Counted from the stretch's first letter, positions 1 to 8,163 are shown. The stretch is 14,846 nt of DNA from an uncultured Collinsella sp. (GCA_902464645.1 CABQKL010000050.1:1-14846), one strand, 5' to 3'. Notes: generated from the sequence alone by a model not told the origin. Program-made: numbers and translations.

Positions 1-354
1 CGATCGGCGGAGCACCTCGGCGGAGTTGTTCAGACGCTCGACGACCGGCACGTCCACCGAGATGAACAGGTCCGGGTTGCCGGTGTACGCAGATGCCGGC
101 ACCAGACGGTCGGCGCCCTCCATAAAGCGGTAGATGCGCGGAACCGGGTCATCGTCTGCCAGCAGCAGGGCAATGTCCTTGTTGGGGAAAAACTTCATAA
201 GCGATAAGCCCAGACCAAGCACGGAGCCCAGGGCGTCGCCATCGGGAGACGTATGTCCCGAAATCGCAATGGAGGACGCATCCTCGATGAGCTCGAGGAT
301 GCGTCGTTTAATATCTGCAGACTCGCACGAGGCGAGATCGGCGGAATTAGTCAT
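1..354 (-). CDS. nrnA: Bifunctional oligoribonuclease / PAP phosphatase NrnA, DHH family (partial, N-terminal 118 residues)
   Basis: This is the N-terminal part of a DHH/DHHA1 phosphoesterase; the gene runs off the left edge of the window. The visible 118 residues contain the metal-binding motif GHTSPDGDALGS (residues 33-44, with H34, D38 and D40) and a second acidic strand, DLFISVDVP (95-103), as in NrnA/RecJ-type enzymes. The family degrades 2-5-mer RNA (nanoRNA) and dephosphorylates 3'-phosphoadenosine 5'-phosphate in the cytoplasm. The ATG at 354-352 overlaps the rbfA stop codon in the string ATGACTAA, so translational coupling is likely. The order nusA-infB-rbfA-nrnA is the common Gram-positive and actinobacterial arrangement, which supports the name. 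The DHHA1 substrate domain and the stop lie outside the window, so the NrnA versus general DHH call rests on the N-terminus and context. Confidence 0.88.
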   Translation of the reverse strand, partial: MTNSADLASCESADIKRRILELIEDASSIAISGHTSPDGDALGSVLGLGLSLMKFFPNKDIALLLADDDPVPRIYRFMEGADRLVPASAYTGNPDLFISVDVPVVERLNNSAEVLRRS

Positions 355-757
355 CTAAAGCTGCCTCCTGGGCGGCATCCGCTATGGGGTAGCCGTCCTC
401 GTCCTTTTCGATCGCAAGCGTGGCCGGAACGTTTTCCAGCGCACGCGTGATGCGCTCGGCCTCATCGGTCGAGCGATCGATGCGAAAATCGAGCTCGGGC
501 GTGACGCGCCAATCGAGCGAGCGAGCCAACAGGCTGCGAATACGGCCCTTGGCGCTTGCGAGCGCCTCCATGACCTCGTCGTAGCGGCTCGCATCGCACG
601 ACACGTACACGCGCGCGAACGAACGGTCCACCGCGACCTCGACCGCAGTCAAAGTAACCAGGTCGAGACGCGGATCGGAAACCTCAAAGAGCAGGATATA
701 ACCAAGCTTCTCGCGAAGCTGCTCGCCCAGACGGCGGGTTGCCTGCGTTTGCTTCAT
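347..757 (-). CDS. rbfA: 30S ribosome-binding factor RbfA
   Basis: The product is 136 residues, slightly longer than the usual 110-130. It shows the single KH-like fold typical of RbfA: an N-terminal basic helix (ATRRLGEQLREKL), the strand region DPRLDLVTLTAVEVAVDRSFARVYVS (residues about 28-53), and the signature TPELDFRIDRSTDEAERI near residues 86-103. RbfA binds the immature 30S subunit near the 16S rRNA 5' end and assists late assembly, especially in the cold. The start ATG at 757 is preceded by AGGGGG, which overlaps the infB stop TAG at 771-769, so infB and rbfA are probably translationally coupled. Its stop TAA (349-347) overlaps the nrnA start. The C-terminal tail after about residue 115 is acidic and alanine-rich and probably disordered. 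Confidence 0.95.
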   Translation of the reverse strand: MKQTQATRRLGEQLREKLGYILLFEVSDPRLDLVTLTAVEVAVDRSFARVYVSCDASRYDEVMEALASAKGRIRSLLARSLDWRVTPELDFRIDRSTDEAERITRALENVPATLAIEKDEDGYPIADAAQEAALDD

Positions 758-768
758 AGCGCTACCCC

Positions 769-3483
769 CTACTCGGTGCGGGCAACCTGGTCGATGCGGT
801 AACCCTCGATCTGGTCGCCGGGCTTGATGTCCTGGAAGTTCTCCAGGCCAATGCCGCCCTCGGAACCGCTCTTGAGGCTCTTGGCCTCGTCCTTGTAGTG
901 GCGCATCGAGGCGATCTTGCCGTTGAAGACCACGATGCCGTCGCGCACCAGACGCACGGAATCGGTCGCGGCGATCTCGCCCTCCTCGACGCGGACACCG
1001 GCGGCGATACCGACTTTGGGCACCTTAAAGGTGTCCAGGACGGTCGCGGTACCCGTGGCGACCTCGACCTCGGTGGGCTTGAGCATGCCGATACGGGCGG
1101 CGTCGAGCTCCTCGAGGCACTTGTAGATAACGTCGTAGCAACGGATCTCGACGCCCTCGCGCTCGGCAGCGGAGCGGGCCTTACCGTCGGGACGGACGCC
1201 AAAGCCGATGATGATGGCGTTGGAGGCGTCGGCCAGGACGACGTCGGTCTCGTTGATGGCGCCGACAGCGGAGTGGATCGTGTTGATGCGAACCTCGGAC
1301 TGATCCATCTTGTCGAGCGAGTCCTGAAGGGCCTCGATGGAACCCTGGACGTCTGCCTTGATGATCAGGTTGAGCTCCTTGACCTCGGCGTCGGCAATAG
1401 TCTCGAAGAGGTTCTCGAGCGTGACGTGCTTGACGCGGCTCTGCTCCTCGATACGGGCCTTGAGCGAACGCTCGTCGGCCAGGGCACGAGCCTCGCGCTC
1501 GTCCTCGAACACGCGGAACTCGTCACCGGCGTTGGGCACGGACTGCAGGCCCAGAATCTCGACGGCGTCGGAGGGACCGGCCTCGGTGACGGCGCGGCCC
1601 TTGGGGTCGAGCATGGCACGGACGCGACCGTAGGTAAGGCCGGCGACCAGTGTATCGCCCACGTGCAGGGTACCGCGGGTCACGAGCACGGTAGCAACCG
1701 AGCCACGGCCCTTGTCGAGCTTGGCCTCGAGGACGTTGCCGGAGGCAAAGGTGTCCGGGTTGGCCTTGAGCTCGAGCACGTCGGCCTGGAGCAGCACGGT
1801 CTCCAGAAGGTCGTCGATACCGATCTTCTGCTTAGCCGAGATGTTGACGAACATGTTCTGTCCGCCCCACTCCTCGGGGATGACGCCGTACTCGGTGAGC
1901 TCCTGACGCACACGGTCGGGGTTGGCGCCCGGCTTATCGATCTTGTTGACGGCGACGACGATGGGTACGCCGGCGGCCTTGGCGTGGTTGATCGACTCGA
2001 CGGTCTGAGGCATGACGCCGTCGTCGGCAGCCACGATCAGAATGACGATGTCGGTCACCTTGGCACCACGGGCACGCATAGCCGTAAAGGTGGCGTGACC
2101 CGGGGTATCGATAAAGGTGATCTTGCGGTCGTTGATCATGACCTGCGAAGCGCCGATAGCCTGCGTAATGCCGCCCGCCTCGCCGGCAGCAACGCCGGTG
2201 TGACGGATGGCGTCGAGCAGCGACGTCTTGCCGTGGTCGACGTGGCCCATGACGGTGACGACCGGGGCGCGCGGCTTAAGGTCGGCGGGATCGTCGTAGA
2301 ACGAGAAGGTGTTCTCCTCCTCGGGGGTGATGATCTTGATCTGACGACCCAGGTCGTCGGCAACGAGCTCGACGAGGTCGTCGGACATGGACTGCGTCAT
2401 CGTGAGCGGCGTACCCAGCAGGAACAGGCGTTTGATGATGTCGTTGGCCGGAACGTCGAGCGCCTCGGCAAGCTCCTGGACGGTAACGCCCTGGGAGACT
2501 TTGATGGCGTCGAGGTCCTCGGGGTTCACGCCCTGGGCCAGCGCCTCCTCTATCTTGCGCTCCTCCTGAGCCTTGGCGGCCTCGCGCTCGCGCTTCTCCT
2601 TGCGCTTCTTGCGGCGACCGGTGGACTCACGAGAGGCCTCCTCGACGGCAGCACGAGCCTCCTCGAGCACCTTCTCGCGGCTGTACTCCTCGGCCTCGCG
2701 AGCCATGCGGCTGTAGTGGTCCTCTTCGTTGTTGTGACCGCCCTTGCGCTTCTTGCCCTTGCCCTGCTTATCGGGGTTGGGGAAGTCCATGCCGGCAGCG
2801 ACGTTGTTGCTGGCGTTGGTGCGATGGCTGTGCGGACGGCTCTCGGAGGCGTTGCGCTCGGAGTTGTTGTCGGAAGCGTTGCGATCGTTACGACGGCCAC
2901 CGCGGCGGTCGTTGTTGCCGCCACGACGGTTACCGCGCTCTGCGGCGCGCTCGGCCTTGACCTTGTCCTCGGCGTCCTTCTTCTCCTTGAGCACGGTCTC
3001 CTGTGCGGCGATCTGGTCGAGCAGCGAACGGAAACGCGAACCGGAATCGGAAGCGGGAACGGCGCGGCGCTGGGCCTCGCGGGCAGCCTCCTCCTTCTCG
3101 CGGGCAAGGCGCTCCTGCTCGGCCTTCTTCTTGGCCTCGGCCTCGGCGCGGGCAGCCTCCTCGGCAGCCTGGGCTGCGGCAAACTGGCGGCGCTCCTCCT
3201 CGCGGGCCTTCTCGGCGGCGATGCGCTCGCGCTCGGCCTCGGCGGCGCGAGCGGCCTCCTCGGCAGCAGCTGCCTGCTCCTCGGCCTGCTTAGCGGCCTC
3301 GACTTCCTGAGCGCGGGCTTCGATCACCGAGGCGAGCTGCTTGCGGACCATAGCGACATAGGCGTCCTCCAAGGTGGAGGAAGCGGACTTAGCGGGAATC
3401 TTCATATCGGCGAGATGACCCATCAGTTCCTTGGAGGTCATGCCGAACTCTTTGGCCAGGGTGGACACACGGACTTTTGCCAT
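769..3483 (-). CDS. infB: Translation initiation factor IF-2
   Basis: The product is a 904-residue GTPase that delivers initiator fMet-tRNA to the 30S subunit and promotes subunit joining. An IF2_N module (residues 1-55) is followed by a long Ala/Glu/Arg charged helical stretch (55-140), an Asn/Arg/Gly low-complexity segment (about 183-230), a Lys/Glu-rich stretch (240-315) and a second IF2_N-like module (333-385). The G domain starts near 405 with G1 GHVDHGKT (413-420), G3 DTPGH (459-463), G4 NKID (513-516) and G5 SAK (549-551). Domains II, III and IV, which bind fMet-tRNA, follow to the C-terminus. The start ATG at 3483 is preceded by AGGTGA at a good distance. The length is in the range of actinobacterial IF2 proteins, which have long N-termini. 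A 91-nt gap separates it from nusA. Confidence 0.98.
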   Translation of the reverse strand: MAKVRVSTLAKEFGMTSKELMGHLADMKIPAKSASSTLEDAYVAMVRKQLASVIEARAQEVEAAKQAEEQAAAAEEAARAAEAERERIAAEKAREEERRQFAAAQAAEEAARAEAEAKKKAEQERLAREKEEAAREAQRRAVPASDSGSRFRSLLDQIAAQETVLKEKKDAEDKVKAERAAERGNRRGGNNDRRGGRRNDRNASDNNSERNASESRPHSHRTNASNNVAAGMDFPNPDKQGKGKKRKGGHNNEEDHYSRMAREAEEYSREKVLEEARAAVEEASRESTGRRKKRKEKREREAAKAQEERKIEEALAQGVNPEDLDAIKVSQGVTVQELAEALDVPANDIIKRLFLLGTPLTMTQSMSDDLVELVADDLGRQIKIITPEEENTFSFYDDPADLKPRAPVVTVMGHVDHGKTSLLDAIRHTGVAAGEAGGITQAIGASQVMINDRKITFIDTPGHATFTAMRARGAKVTDIVILIVAADDGVMPQTVESINHAKAAGVPIVVAVNKIDKPGANPDRVRQELTEYGVIPEEWGGQNMFVNISAKQKIGIDDLLETVLLQADVLELKANPDTFASGNVLEAKLDKGRGSVATVLVTRGTLHVGDTLVAGLTYGRVRAMLDPKGRAVTEAGPSDAVEILGLQSVPNAGDEFRVFEDEREARALADERSLKARIEEQSRVKHVTLENLFETIADAEVKELNLIIKADVQGSIEALQDSLDKMDQSEVRINTIHSAVGAINETDVVLADASNAIIIGFGVRPDGKARSAAEREGVEIRCYDVIYKCLEELDAARIGMLKPTEVEVATGTATVLDTFKVPKVGIAAGVRVEEGEIAATDSVRLVRDGIVVFNGKIASMRHYKDEAKSLKSGSEGGIGLENFQDIKPGDQIEGYRIDQVARTE

Positions 3484-3504
3484 ATGACTTCACCTACCCT
3501 TTCT

Positions 3505-3566
3505 GGCACCTTGGGTGCCTAGAGACTGAACGAGCGTGAGAGACGCGCCAGGACCCACCCGGCGCG
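3505..3566 (-). other. Two short hairpins in the nusA-infB intercistronic gap
   Basis: Two perfect 6-bp inverted repeats sit between the nusA stop and the infB ribosome-binding site. One is CGCGCC/GGCGCG (arms 3544-3549 and 3561-3566, 11-nt loop). The other is GGCACC/GGTGCC (arms 3505-3510 and 3514-3519, 3-nt loop). Neither has a U-tract on either strand, so they are not intrinsic terminators. They may be RNA processing or stability elements between two differently expressed cistrons; this is inference. No ylxR-like open reading frame is present in the gap. Confidence 0.45.
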
Positions 3567-3574
3567 ACCGCGCG

Positions 3575-4822
3575 CTAGATCAGGTCCTCCGCATCATCGA
3601 AGGCGTCGGTGTCGTGAACACCGCAGAAACGGGAGCCGGGACGGGCCTGGTTACGGCACTGGATGCCGTCCTCGGACACGTACTCGCAGCGACGGACGTC
3701 GTCGTCCTCCTCGTCACCGATCAGGTCGGCGGCGGGCTCCTCGTGAACGGGGACGTTCTTGAGGATGTCGGCAGCAAGGGTCTCAGACTTAATGTCGATG
3801 TGCCAGCCGGTCAGGCGAGCGGCGAGGCGGGCGTTCTGGCCCTCCTTGCCGATGGCGAGCGAAAGCTGGTCGTCGGGCACAATGACGCCGGCATAGGCCT
3901 TCTCCTCGTCGATGAGGACACGGGTGACCTTGGCGGGCGACAGGGCGTTGGCGACGTAGACGGCCGGATCGGCATCCCACAGGATGACGTCGACGCGCTC
4001 GCCGCGGAGCTCGCCTACGACGGCGCGAACACGGCTGCCCTTGGGGCCGACGCAGGCGCCCACGGGATCCAGTCGATCGTCGAGCGAGTGGACGGCGACC
4101 TTGGAGCGCTGGCCGGGCTCGCGGGCGATCGACTTAATCTGGACGGTGCCCTCATAGATCTCGGGCACCTCCTGCTCAAACAGACGACGCATGAGCTCGG
4201 GGTGGGTGCGGGAGATGACGATCGGCGGACGGCTGTGCTCGCCGCGAACCGGCTGCAGGTTGGAGTTGGGATCGCGGACGTCGATGATCACGGCCTTGAT
4301 GTGCTGGTTGTGCAGGTAGCGCTCGCCCATCGGACGCTCGTTGCGCTCGTTCTCGTAACGGCGCTGGTCAAAATGCGGCAGCTCGGCTTCGACGCCATCG
4401 CGGATCTTGACGATCGTGAAGTCGGGCGTGGACTGCAGCACGGTACCGCTGATGAGGTCACCGATACGTCCGGAGAACTCCTCGTAGATCTGCTCGCGGG
4501 CGGAGTTGCGCACGATGGCGTTGATCTCGGCCTTGGCGTGCTGAGCGGCGATGCGGCTCGTGTTCTTGGGGGTGACGTCGATCTCCTCGAACTCGGTGAA
4601 GTTGCCCTCCTCGTCCATGGAATCGTCAATCGGCTCCAGACGGTAAACGTAAATCTTGCCGGTGGTGCGGTCGATGGTCACCTTGGCGCCCCACTCAAGA
4701 TGCAGGATCTCGGCATAGCTCTTGGCGAGCGACTGCTCCAGGCGATCGATCAGGTAGAGCTGGTCGATGTGCCTCTCCTGGCAAAGCTCCATCAGGGCGG
4801 ACATCATGTCGGATGCTGCCAT
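3575..4822 (-). CDS. nusA: Transcription termination/antitermination factor NusA with a C-terminal Cys3His finger-like extension
   Basis: The product is 415 residues from the ATG at 4822. An ATG 33 nt further upstream is open, but 4822 is preferred: it follows the strong Shine-Dalgarno GGAAGGAAAG at good spacing and starts 1 nt after the rimP stop. NusA binds RNA polymerase and nascent RNA and modulates pausing, termination and antitermination. Domains in order are the N-terminal RNAP-binding domain (1-110), S1 (about 117-180), KH1 (about 205-285, with VGPKGSRV at 258-265) and KH2 (about 310-347, with IGKEGQNAR at 324-332). After KH2 an acidic linker (361-375) leads to C379-x9-C389-x10-C400-x2-H403 and an acidic tail. 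E. coli-type acidic AR repeats are not evident. The last 40 residues resemble small zinc-ribbon/finger modules and are not part of canonical NusA. Confidence 0.96.
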   Translation of the reverse strand: MAASDMMSALMELCQERHIDQLYLIDRLEQSLAKSYAEILHLEWGAKVTIDRTTGKIYVYRLEPIDDSMDEEGNFTEFEEIDVTPKNTSRIAAQHAKAEINAIVRNSAREQIYEEFSGRIGDLISGTVLQSTPDFTIVKIRDGVEAELPHFDQRRYENERNERPMGERYLHNQHIKAVIIDVRDPNSNLQPVRGEHSRPPIVISRTHPELMRRLFEQEVPEIYEGTVQIKSIAREPGQRSKVAVHSLDDRLDPVGACVGPKGSRVRAVVGELRGERVDVILWDADPAVYVANALSPAKVTRVLIDEEKAYAGVIVPDDQLSLAIGKEGQNARLAARLTGWHIDIKSETLAADILKNVPVHEEPAADLIGDEEDDDVRRCEYVSEDGIQCRNQARPGSRFCGVHDTDAFDDAEDLI

Positions 4823-4823
4823 C

Positions 4824-5318
4824 TTACTTTCCTTCCTTCGCGGGCTTGAAGTCATAGGTGGGCTTCAACTTGCACTTTTTAACATCAGAGAAATCGAGGG
4901 TGACGGACTCGCCGTCCTCAAGCTCGAGGGTCACGTTCGTCTCGGTCGCGGCGGCAATCTTGCCGGAGTACTTGCGACGGCCCTCGGTGGCGGTGGAGGT
5001 GAGCTCGCAGTCCTCGCCCACAAAACGGGCAAAGTCGCGCGGGCGGCGCAGCGGGCGCGCCATACCCGGGCTCGAAACCTCGAGCGTGTAGCTCGAAGAA
5101 ATGGGGTCGAGCTCCTCGATCACGTCGCCGACCCACTTGGTATTGGCCGTGACGTCGTTGAGCGACAGGCTCTGACCCTCGGCACCCTCGATACGCACAC
5201 GCACGCAGGGGGCCTTGGTGGCGCCCACGAGCTCAACGTCGACAATGTCGACATCGTGCTGGGGAGCGACGGCCTCGAGCGCGTCGATGATCGCCTGCTC
5301 GGTCTTGGTCTTGACCAT
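4824..5318 (-). CDS. rimP: Ribosome maturation factor RimP
   Basis: The product is 164 residues from the ATG at 5318, the first gene of the operon. An ATG six codons upstream (5336) is in frame, but 5318 is chosen because GGAGGTG lies 5 nt before it, and that motif would fall inside the coding region of the longer version. RimP binds the 30S subunit and assists uS12 incorporation. The family signature YTLEVSSPGMARPL is present at about residues 77-90, followed by the C-terminal SH3-like barrel (KYSGKIAAATETNVTLELEDG). The C-terminus is Lys-rich. The stop TAA (4826-4824) is 1 nt from the nusA ATG, and the nusA Shine-Dalgarno lies within the last rimP codons, so the two genes are probably translationally coupled. 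Confidence 0.95.
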   Translation of the reverse strand: MVKTKTEQAIIDALEAVAPQHDVDIVDVELVGATKAPCVRVRIEGAEGQSLSLNDVTANTKWVGDVIEELDPISSSYTLEVSSPGMARPLRRPRDFARFVGEDCELTSTATEGRRKYSGKIAAATETNVTLELEDGESVTLDFSDVKKCKLKPTYDFKPAKEGK

Positions 5319-5338
5319 TGCGGCACCTCCATCCATAC

Positions 5339-5371
5339 AAAAAAGAAGCGGGGCCGAAACCCCACTTCTTT
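5339..5371 (-). terminator. Terminator-type hairpin with U6 tract between the rimP promoter and the rimP ribosome-binding site (putative attenuator)
   Basis: Read on the minus strand, AAGAAGTGGGG pairs with CCCCGCTTCTT around the loop TTTCGG and is followed directly by TTTTTT. The one non-Watson-Crick position is U-G on the minus-strand RNA but A-C on the plus strand, so the stem is continuous only as minus-strand RNA. The hairpin sits about 20 nt downstream of the predicted transcription start and ends about 9 nt before the rimP GGAGGTG. Transcripts from the promoter at 5397-5425 must pass through it to reach the operon. Confidence 0.8.
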
Positions 5372-5396
5372 CAATTACAACTTCATTTGCAAGCTA

Positions 5397-5425
5397 ACTA
5401 TACCAATACCTGCGAAAACGTGCAA
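5397..5425 (-). promoter_or_regulatory. Sigma-A-type promoter of the rimP-nusA-infB-rbfA-nrnA operon
   Basis: On the minus strand, -35 TTGCAC (5425-5420), a 17-nt spacer and -10 TATAGT (5402-5397) are preceded by an extended -10 TG (TTGG before TATAGT). The transcription start is expected near 5390, giving a leader of about 72 nt that contains the terminator-type hairpin at 5339-5371. A three-codon ORF (ATG AAG TTG TAA) occurs in the leader without a visible ribosome-binding site and is probably chance. Confidence 0.75.
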
Positions 5426-5512
5426 GCGCAATGGAAATTCGCAGGTCAGCGCGCCCACAGCTTCTCCACAAGAATAGGACAATTGACGGCAGGCATCTAG
5501 GCGGGCACATGC

Positions 5513-5547
5513 AAAACGAGGGACGACCCAACCGGATCGCCCCTCGT
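5513..5547 (-). terminator. Intrinsic terminator of leuS
   Basis: About 30 nt after the leuS stop, the minus strand reads ACGAGGGGCGA, a 10-nt loop, then TCGTCCCTCGT and a TTTT run. All 11 stem pairs form on the minus strand (one G-U), whereas the plus strand has an A-C mismatch at that pair. This matches the orientation of leuS and separates it from the downstream rimP promoter. Confidence 0.8.
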
Positions 5548-5576
5548 CTTTTATGCGTCAGTTATGCTCGCAGTGC

Positions 5577-8153
5577 TTACTTGACCACCAGGTTGACCAG
5601 TTTGCCGGGCACGCAGATAGCCTTGACGACCGTCTTGCCCTCAAGCCACTTGGCGACGGCGGCCTCGGCGGCAGCCTGCATCTCCTCATTGGAGGCATCG
5701 CGGGCCACATCGATGCGGCCGCGGACCTTGCCGAGCACCTGGACGACGATCTGCACCGTGTCCTCAATGGACTCGGCCAGGTCGAACTCGGGCCAGGCGG
5801 CGGTGTAGGCGTTGCCCTCGCAGCCGAGTGCCTCGTGCCACAGCTCGTCGGCCCAGAACGGGCAGATGGGCGCCAGGACGCTCACGATGTCCTTGGCCAC
5901 GCCGTAGCACAGGGCCTTGTCGCGGTCAGCACCCTCGGTAGCGTTGAGGTAGGCGCTCGCCGCGTTGACGAGCTCCATGACTGCCGAAATCGCGGTGTTG
6001 AACTGGCCGCGATCGAAGTCCTCGGTGCACTTGGCGATGGTGCGGTGACGCTCGCGATAGAGCTTCATCGCGGTCTCGTCGAGCACGGACTTGTCGAAGG
6101 CAACGTTGCCGTCACCCGACTGGACGAGCTGCCACACGATACGCCAGGCGCGCTTGATAAAGCGGTTGGCGCCCTCGACGGCCTTGGGATCCCAGTCGAA
6201 GTCCTTCTCGGGCGGGGCGATAAACAGGATCGCCAGACGCATGGTGTCGGCGCCGTAGGGCTCGATAACCGAGCTCGGGGGCACGACGTTGCCCTTGGAC
6301 TTGGACATGGTGTCGCCGTTCTCGTCCTTGACCATACCCTGGCACAGCAGGTTGGTGAAGGGCTCATCCACGCTCAGCAGGCCCAGGTCGCGCAGCGCCT
6401 TGGTAAAGAAGCGGCTGTAGAGCAGGTGCAGAATGGCGTGCTCAATGCCACCGATGTAGTTATCGACGGGCATCCAACGGTCTGCCGCCTCGCGGGAGAA
6501 AGGCAGCTCGGTGTTGTGCGGGTCGGTATAGCGCAGGTAATACCAGCTGGAGCAGGTGAAGGTGTCCATGGTATCGGTCTCGCGCTTGGCCGGGCGACCG
6601 CAGACCGGGCAGGTGGTCTCGTAGAAATCCTTGCACTCGGCGAGGGTCTCGCCGGCGCCCAAGTCCAGGTTCTCGGGCAGCGTCACAGGCAGCTGATCCT
6701 CGGGCACGGGTACGATGCCGCAGTGCTCGCAGTGGATGGCCGGGATGGGGTTGCCCCAATAGCGCTGACGGCTGATGAGCCAGTCACGCAGGCGGAACTC
6801 GACCTTACGACGGCCGCAGCCCATGGCCTCGAGGTCAGCCACGATGGCAGCCTCGCCCTCGGAGTGCTTGCCGCCGCGCATGCCGGTGTACTTGCCGGAC
6901 TGGACGAGCGTGCCCTCGGCAGCGTGAGCGCAATCCCAGTCGACGGTCTCGGCATGGAAGGTATCGATGGTCTCACCGCTGGCCTCGACGGCAGCACGGT
7001 CGTCGTCGTCCAGAATAATCGGCACGATCGGCAGGTCGTACTTGCGGGCAAACTCAAAGTCGCGCTGGTCGCCGCAGGGAACGGCCATGACGGCGCCGGT
7101 ACCGTAGTCGGCCACGACATAGTCGGCAACCCACACGGGGACCTTCTCGCCGTTGACGGGATTCACCACGTAGCGGCCGGTAAAGGCACCGTGCTTCTCG
7201 AGGGTGCCCTGGGCACGCTCGACGGCAGAGATATGCTTGGAGTCCTCGACGATCTTGGTGACGGCCTCCTCGTACTCCGTGCCCTCGACGAGCTCGTGTA
7301 GACGGGCGTACTCGGGAGCCAGGACAAAGAAGGACACGCCAAACAGGGTATCGGCACGCGTGGTGAAGACGGTGATCTTGCCCTCGTCGCCCTCGATGGG
7401 CTCGCCATCCTGGTCGCACAGGGTAAAGTCGACCTCGGCGCCCTCGGAGCGGCCGATCCAGTTGGCCTGCATCTGCTTGACGCGCTCGGGCCAGCCGGGG
7501 AGCTTCTCCAGGTCGTCGAGCAGCTCCTGGGAGTACTCGGTGATCTTGAAGTACCACTGCTCAAGGTCGCGCTTCTCGGGCTCGGTGCCGCAGCGCCAGC
7601 ACTTGCCCTCGGTGACCTGCTCGTTGGCCAGAACGGTCTTGCAGTTAGGACACCAGTTGACCGGGTTCTTCTTGCGATAGACCAGGCCCTTTTCCCACAG
7701 CTTCTCAAAGATCCACTGACCCCAGCGGTAGTAGTCGGGGCTGCAGGTCTTGACCATGCGATCCAGATCGTAGGAGAAGCCCATGCGCTTCATCGTGGCG
7801 AGCGCCTGGTCCATGTTCTTGTACGTCCAAGCGGCAGCCTGCGTATTGTGCTTGATGGCGGCGTTCTCGGCAGGCAGGCCAAAGGCGTCAAAGCCGATAG
7901 GGTGCAGCACGTCGTAGCCGCGCATGCGGGCCTGACGGGCCATGGCATCGCCGATGGTATAGTTGCGCGCGTGGCCCATGTGCAGGTCGCCCGACGGATA
8001 CGGGAACATCTCGAGCACATACTTCTTGGGCTTGCTGTCGTCGGTGTCGACGGCAAAGAGGTTGGAGTCCTCCCAGGCCTTCATCCACTTGGACTCAATG
8101 GCCTGCGCGTCGTAGGCAGGGATCTCGTCCTTATGATCTGTGCAATCGCACAT
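5577..8153 (-). CDS. leuS: Leucyl-tRNA synthetase
   Basis: The product is an 858-residue class I aminoacyl-tRNA synthetase charging tRNA-Leu in the cytoplasm. The HIGH motif is HMGH (residues 58-61), after FPYPSGDL, and the KMSKS motif is TMSKS (615-619). A zinc-ribbon C168-x2-C171 ... C185-x2-C188 and a second Cys set (C475, C478, C515, C518) are present. The CP1 editing domain is intact, with TTRADTLFG (264-272) and GTGAVMAVPCGDQRDFEFA (351-369). The C-terminal anticodon-binding region follows (IAKCTEDFDRGQFNTAISAV and beyond). The ATG at 8153 is preceded by AAAGGAG with 5-nt spacing. Length and motif order match the bacterial single-chain enzyme. It appears monocistronic: a promoter candidate and a large palindrome lie upstream, and a terminator follows. 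No T-box signature (AGGGTGG...ACCGCG) is visible in the leader. Confidence 0.98.
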   Translation of the reverse strand: MCDCTDHKDEIPAYDAQAIESKWMKAWEDSNLFAVDTDDSKPKKYVLEMFPYPSGDLHMGHARNYTIGDAMARQARMRGYDVLHPIGFDAFGLPAENAAIKHNTQAAAWTYKNMDQALATMKRMGFSYDLDRMVKTCSPDYYRWGQWIFEKLWEKGLVYRKKNPVNWCPNCKTVLANEQVTEGKCWRCGTEPEKRDLEQWYFKITEYSQELLDDLEKLPGWPERVKQMQANWIGRSEGAEVDFTLCDQDGEPIEGDEGKITVFTTRADTLFGVSFFVLAPEYARLHELVEGTEYEEAVTKIVEDSKHISAVERAQGTLEKHGAFTGRYVVNPVNGEKVPVWVADYVVADYGTGAVMAVPCGDQRDFEFARKYDLPIVPIILDDDDRAAVEASGETIDTFHAETVDWDCAHAAEGTLVQSGKYTGMRGGKHSEGEAAIVADLEAMGCGRRKVEFRLRDWLISRQRYWGNPIPAIHCEHCGIVPVPEDQLPVTLPENLDLGAGETLAECKDFYETTCPVCGRPAKRETDTMDTFTCSSWYYLRYTDPHNTELPFSREAADRWMPVDNYIGGIEHAILHLLYSRFFTKALRDLGLLSVDEPFTNLLCQGMVKDENGDTMSKSKGNVVPPSSVIEPYGADTMRLAILFIAPPEKDFDWDPKAVEGANRFIKRAWRIVWQLVQSGDGNVAFDKSVLDETAMKLYRERHRTIAKCTEDFDRGQFNTAISAVMELVNAASAYLNATEGADRDKALCYGVAKDIVSVLAPICPFWADELWHEALGCEGNAYTAAWPEFDLAESIEDTVQIVVQVLGKVRGRIDVARDASNEEMQAAAEAAVAKWLEGKTVVKAICVPGKLVNLVVK

Positions 8154-8163
8154 ATCAGCTCCT

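Noticed and set aside
898..3522. An 874-codon plus-strand open frame opposite infB
   Set aside because: It is an antisense shadow of infB: low-complexity Leu/Gly/Val/Asp-rich product, no recognisable domain, and the minus-strand frame is unambiguous IF2.
3536..4849. A 437-codon plus-strand frame opposite nusA
   Set aside because: Same reason: skewed Asp/Gly/Leu/Val composition with no family motif, exactly mirroring the nusA codons.
5375..5386. Three-codon leader ORF (Met-Lys-Leu-stop) in the rimP leader
   Set aside because: No Shine-Dalgarno and no run of regulatory codons; such a short ORF is expected by chance.
5553..7301. A 582-codon plus-strand frame opposite leuS
   Set aside because: Mirror of leuS third-position GC bias; no motif and no ribosome-binding context.
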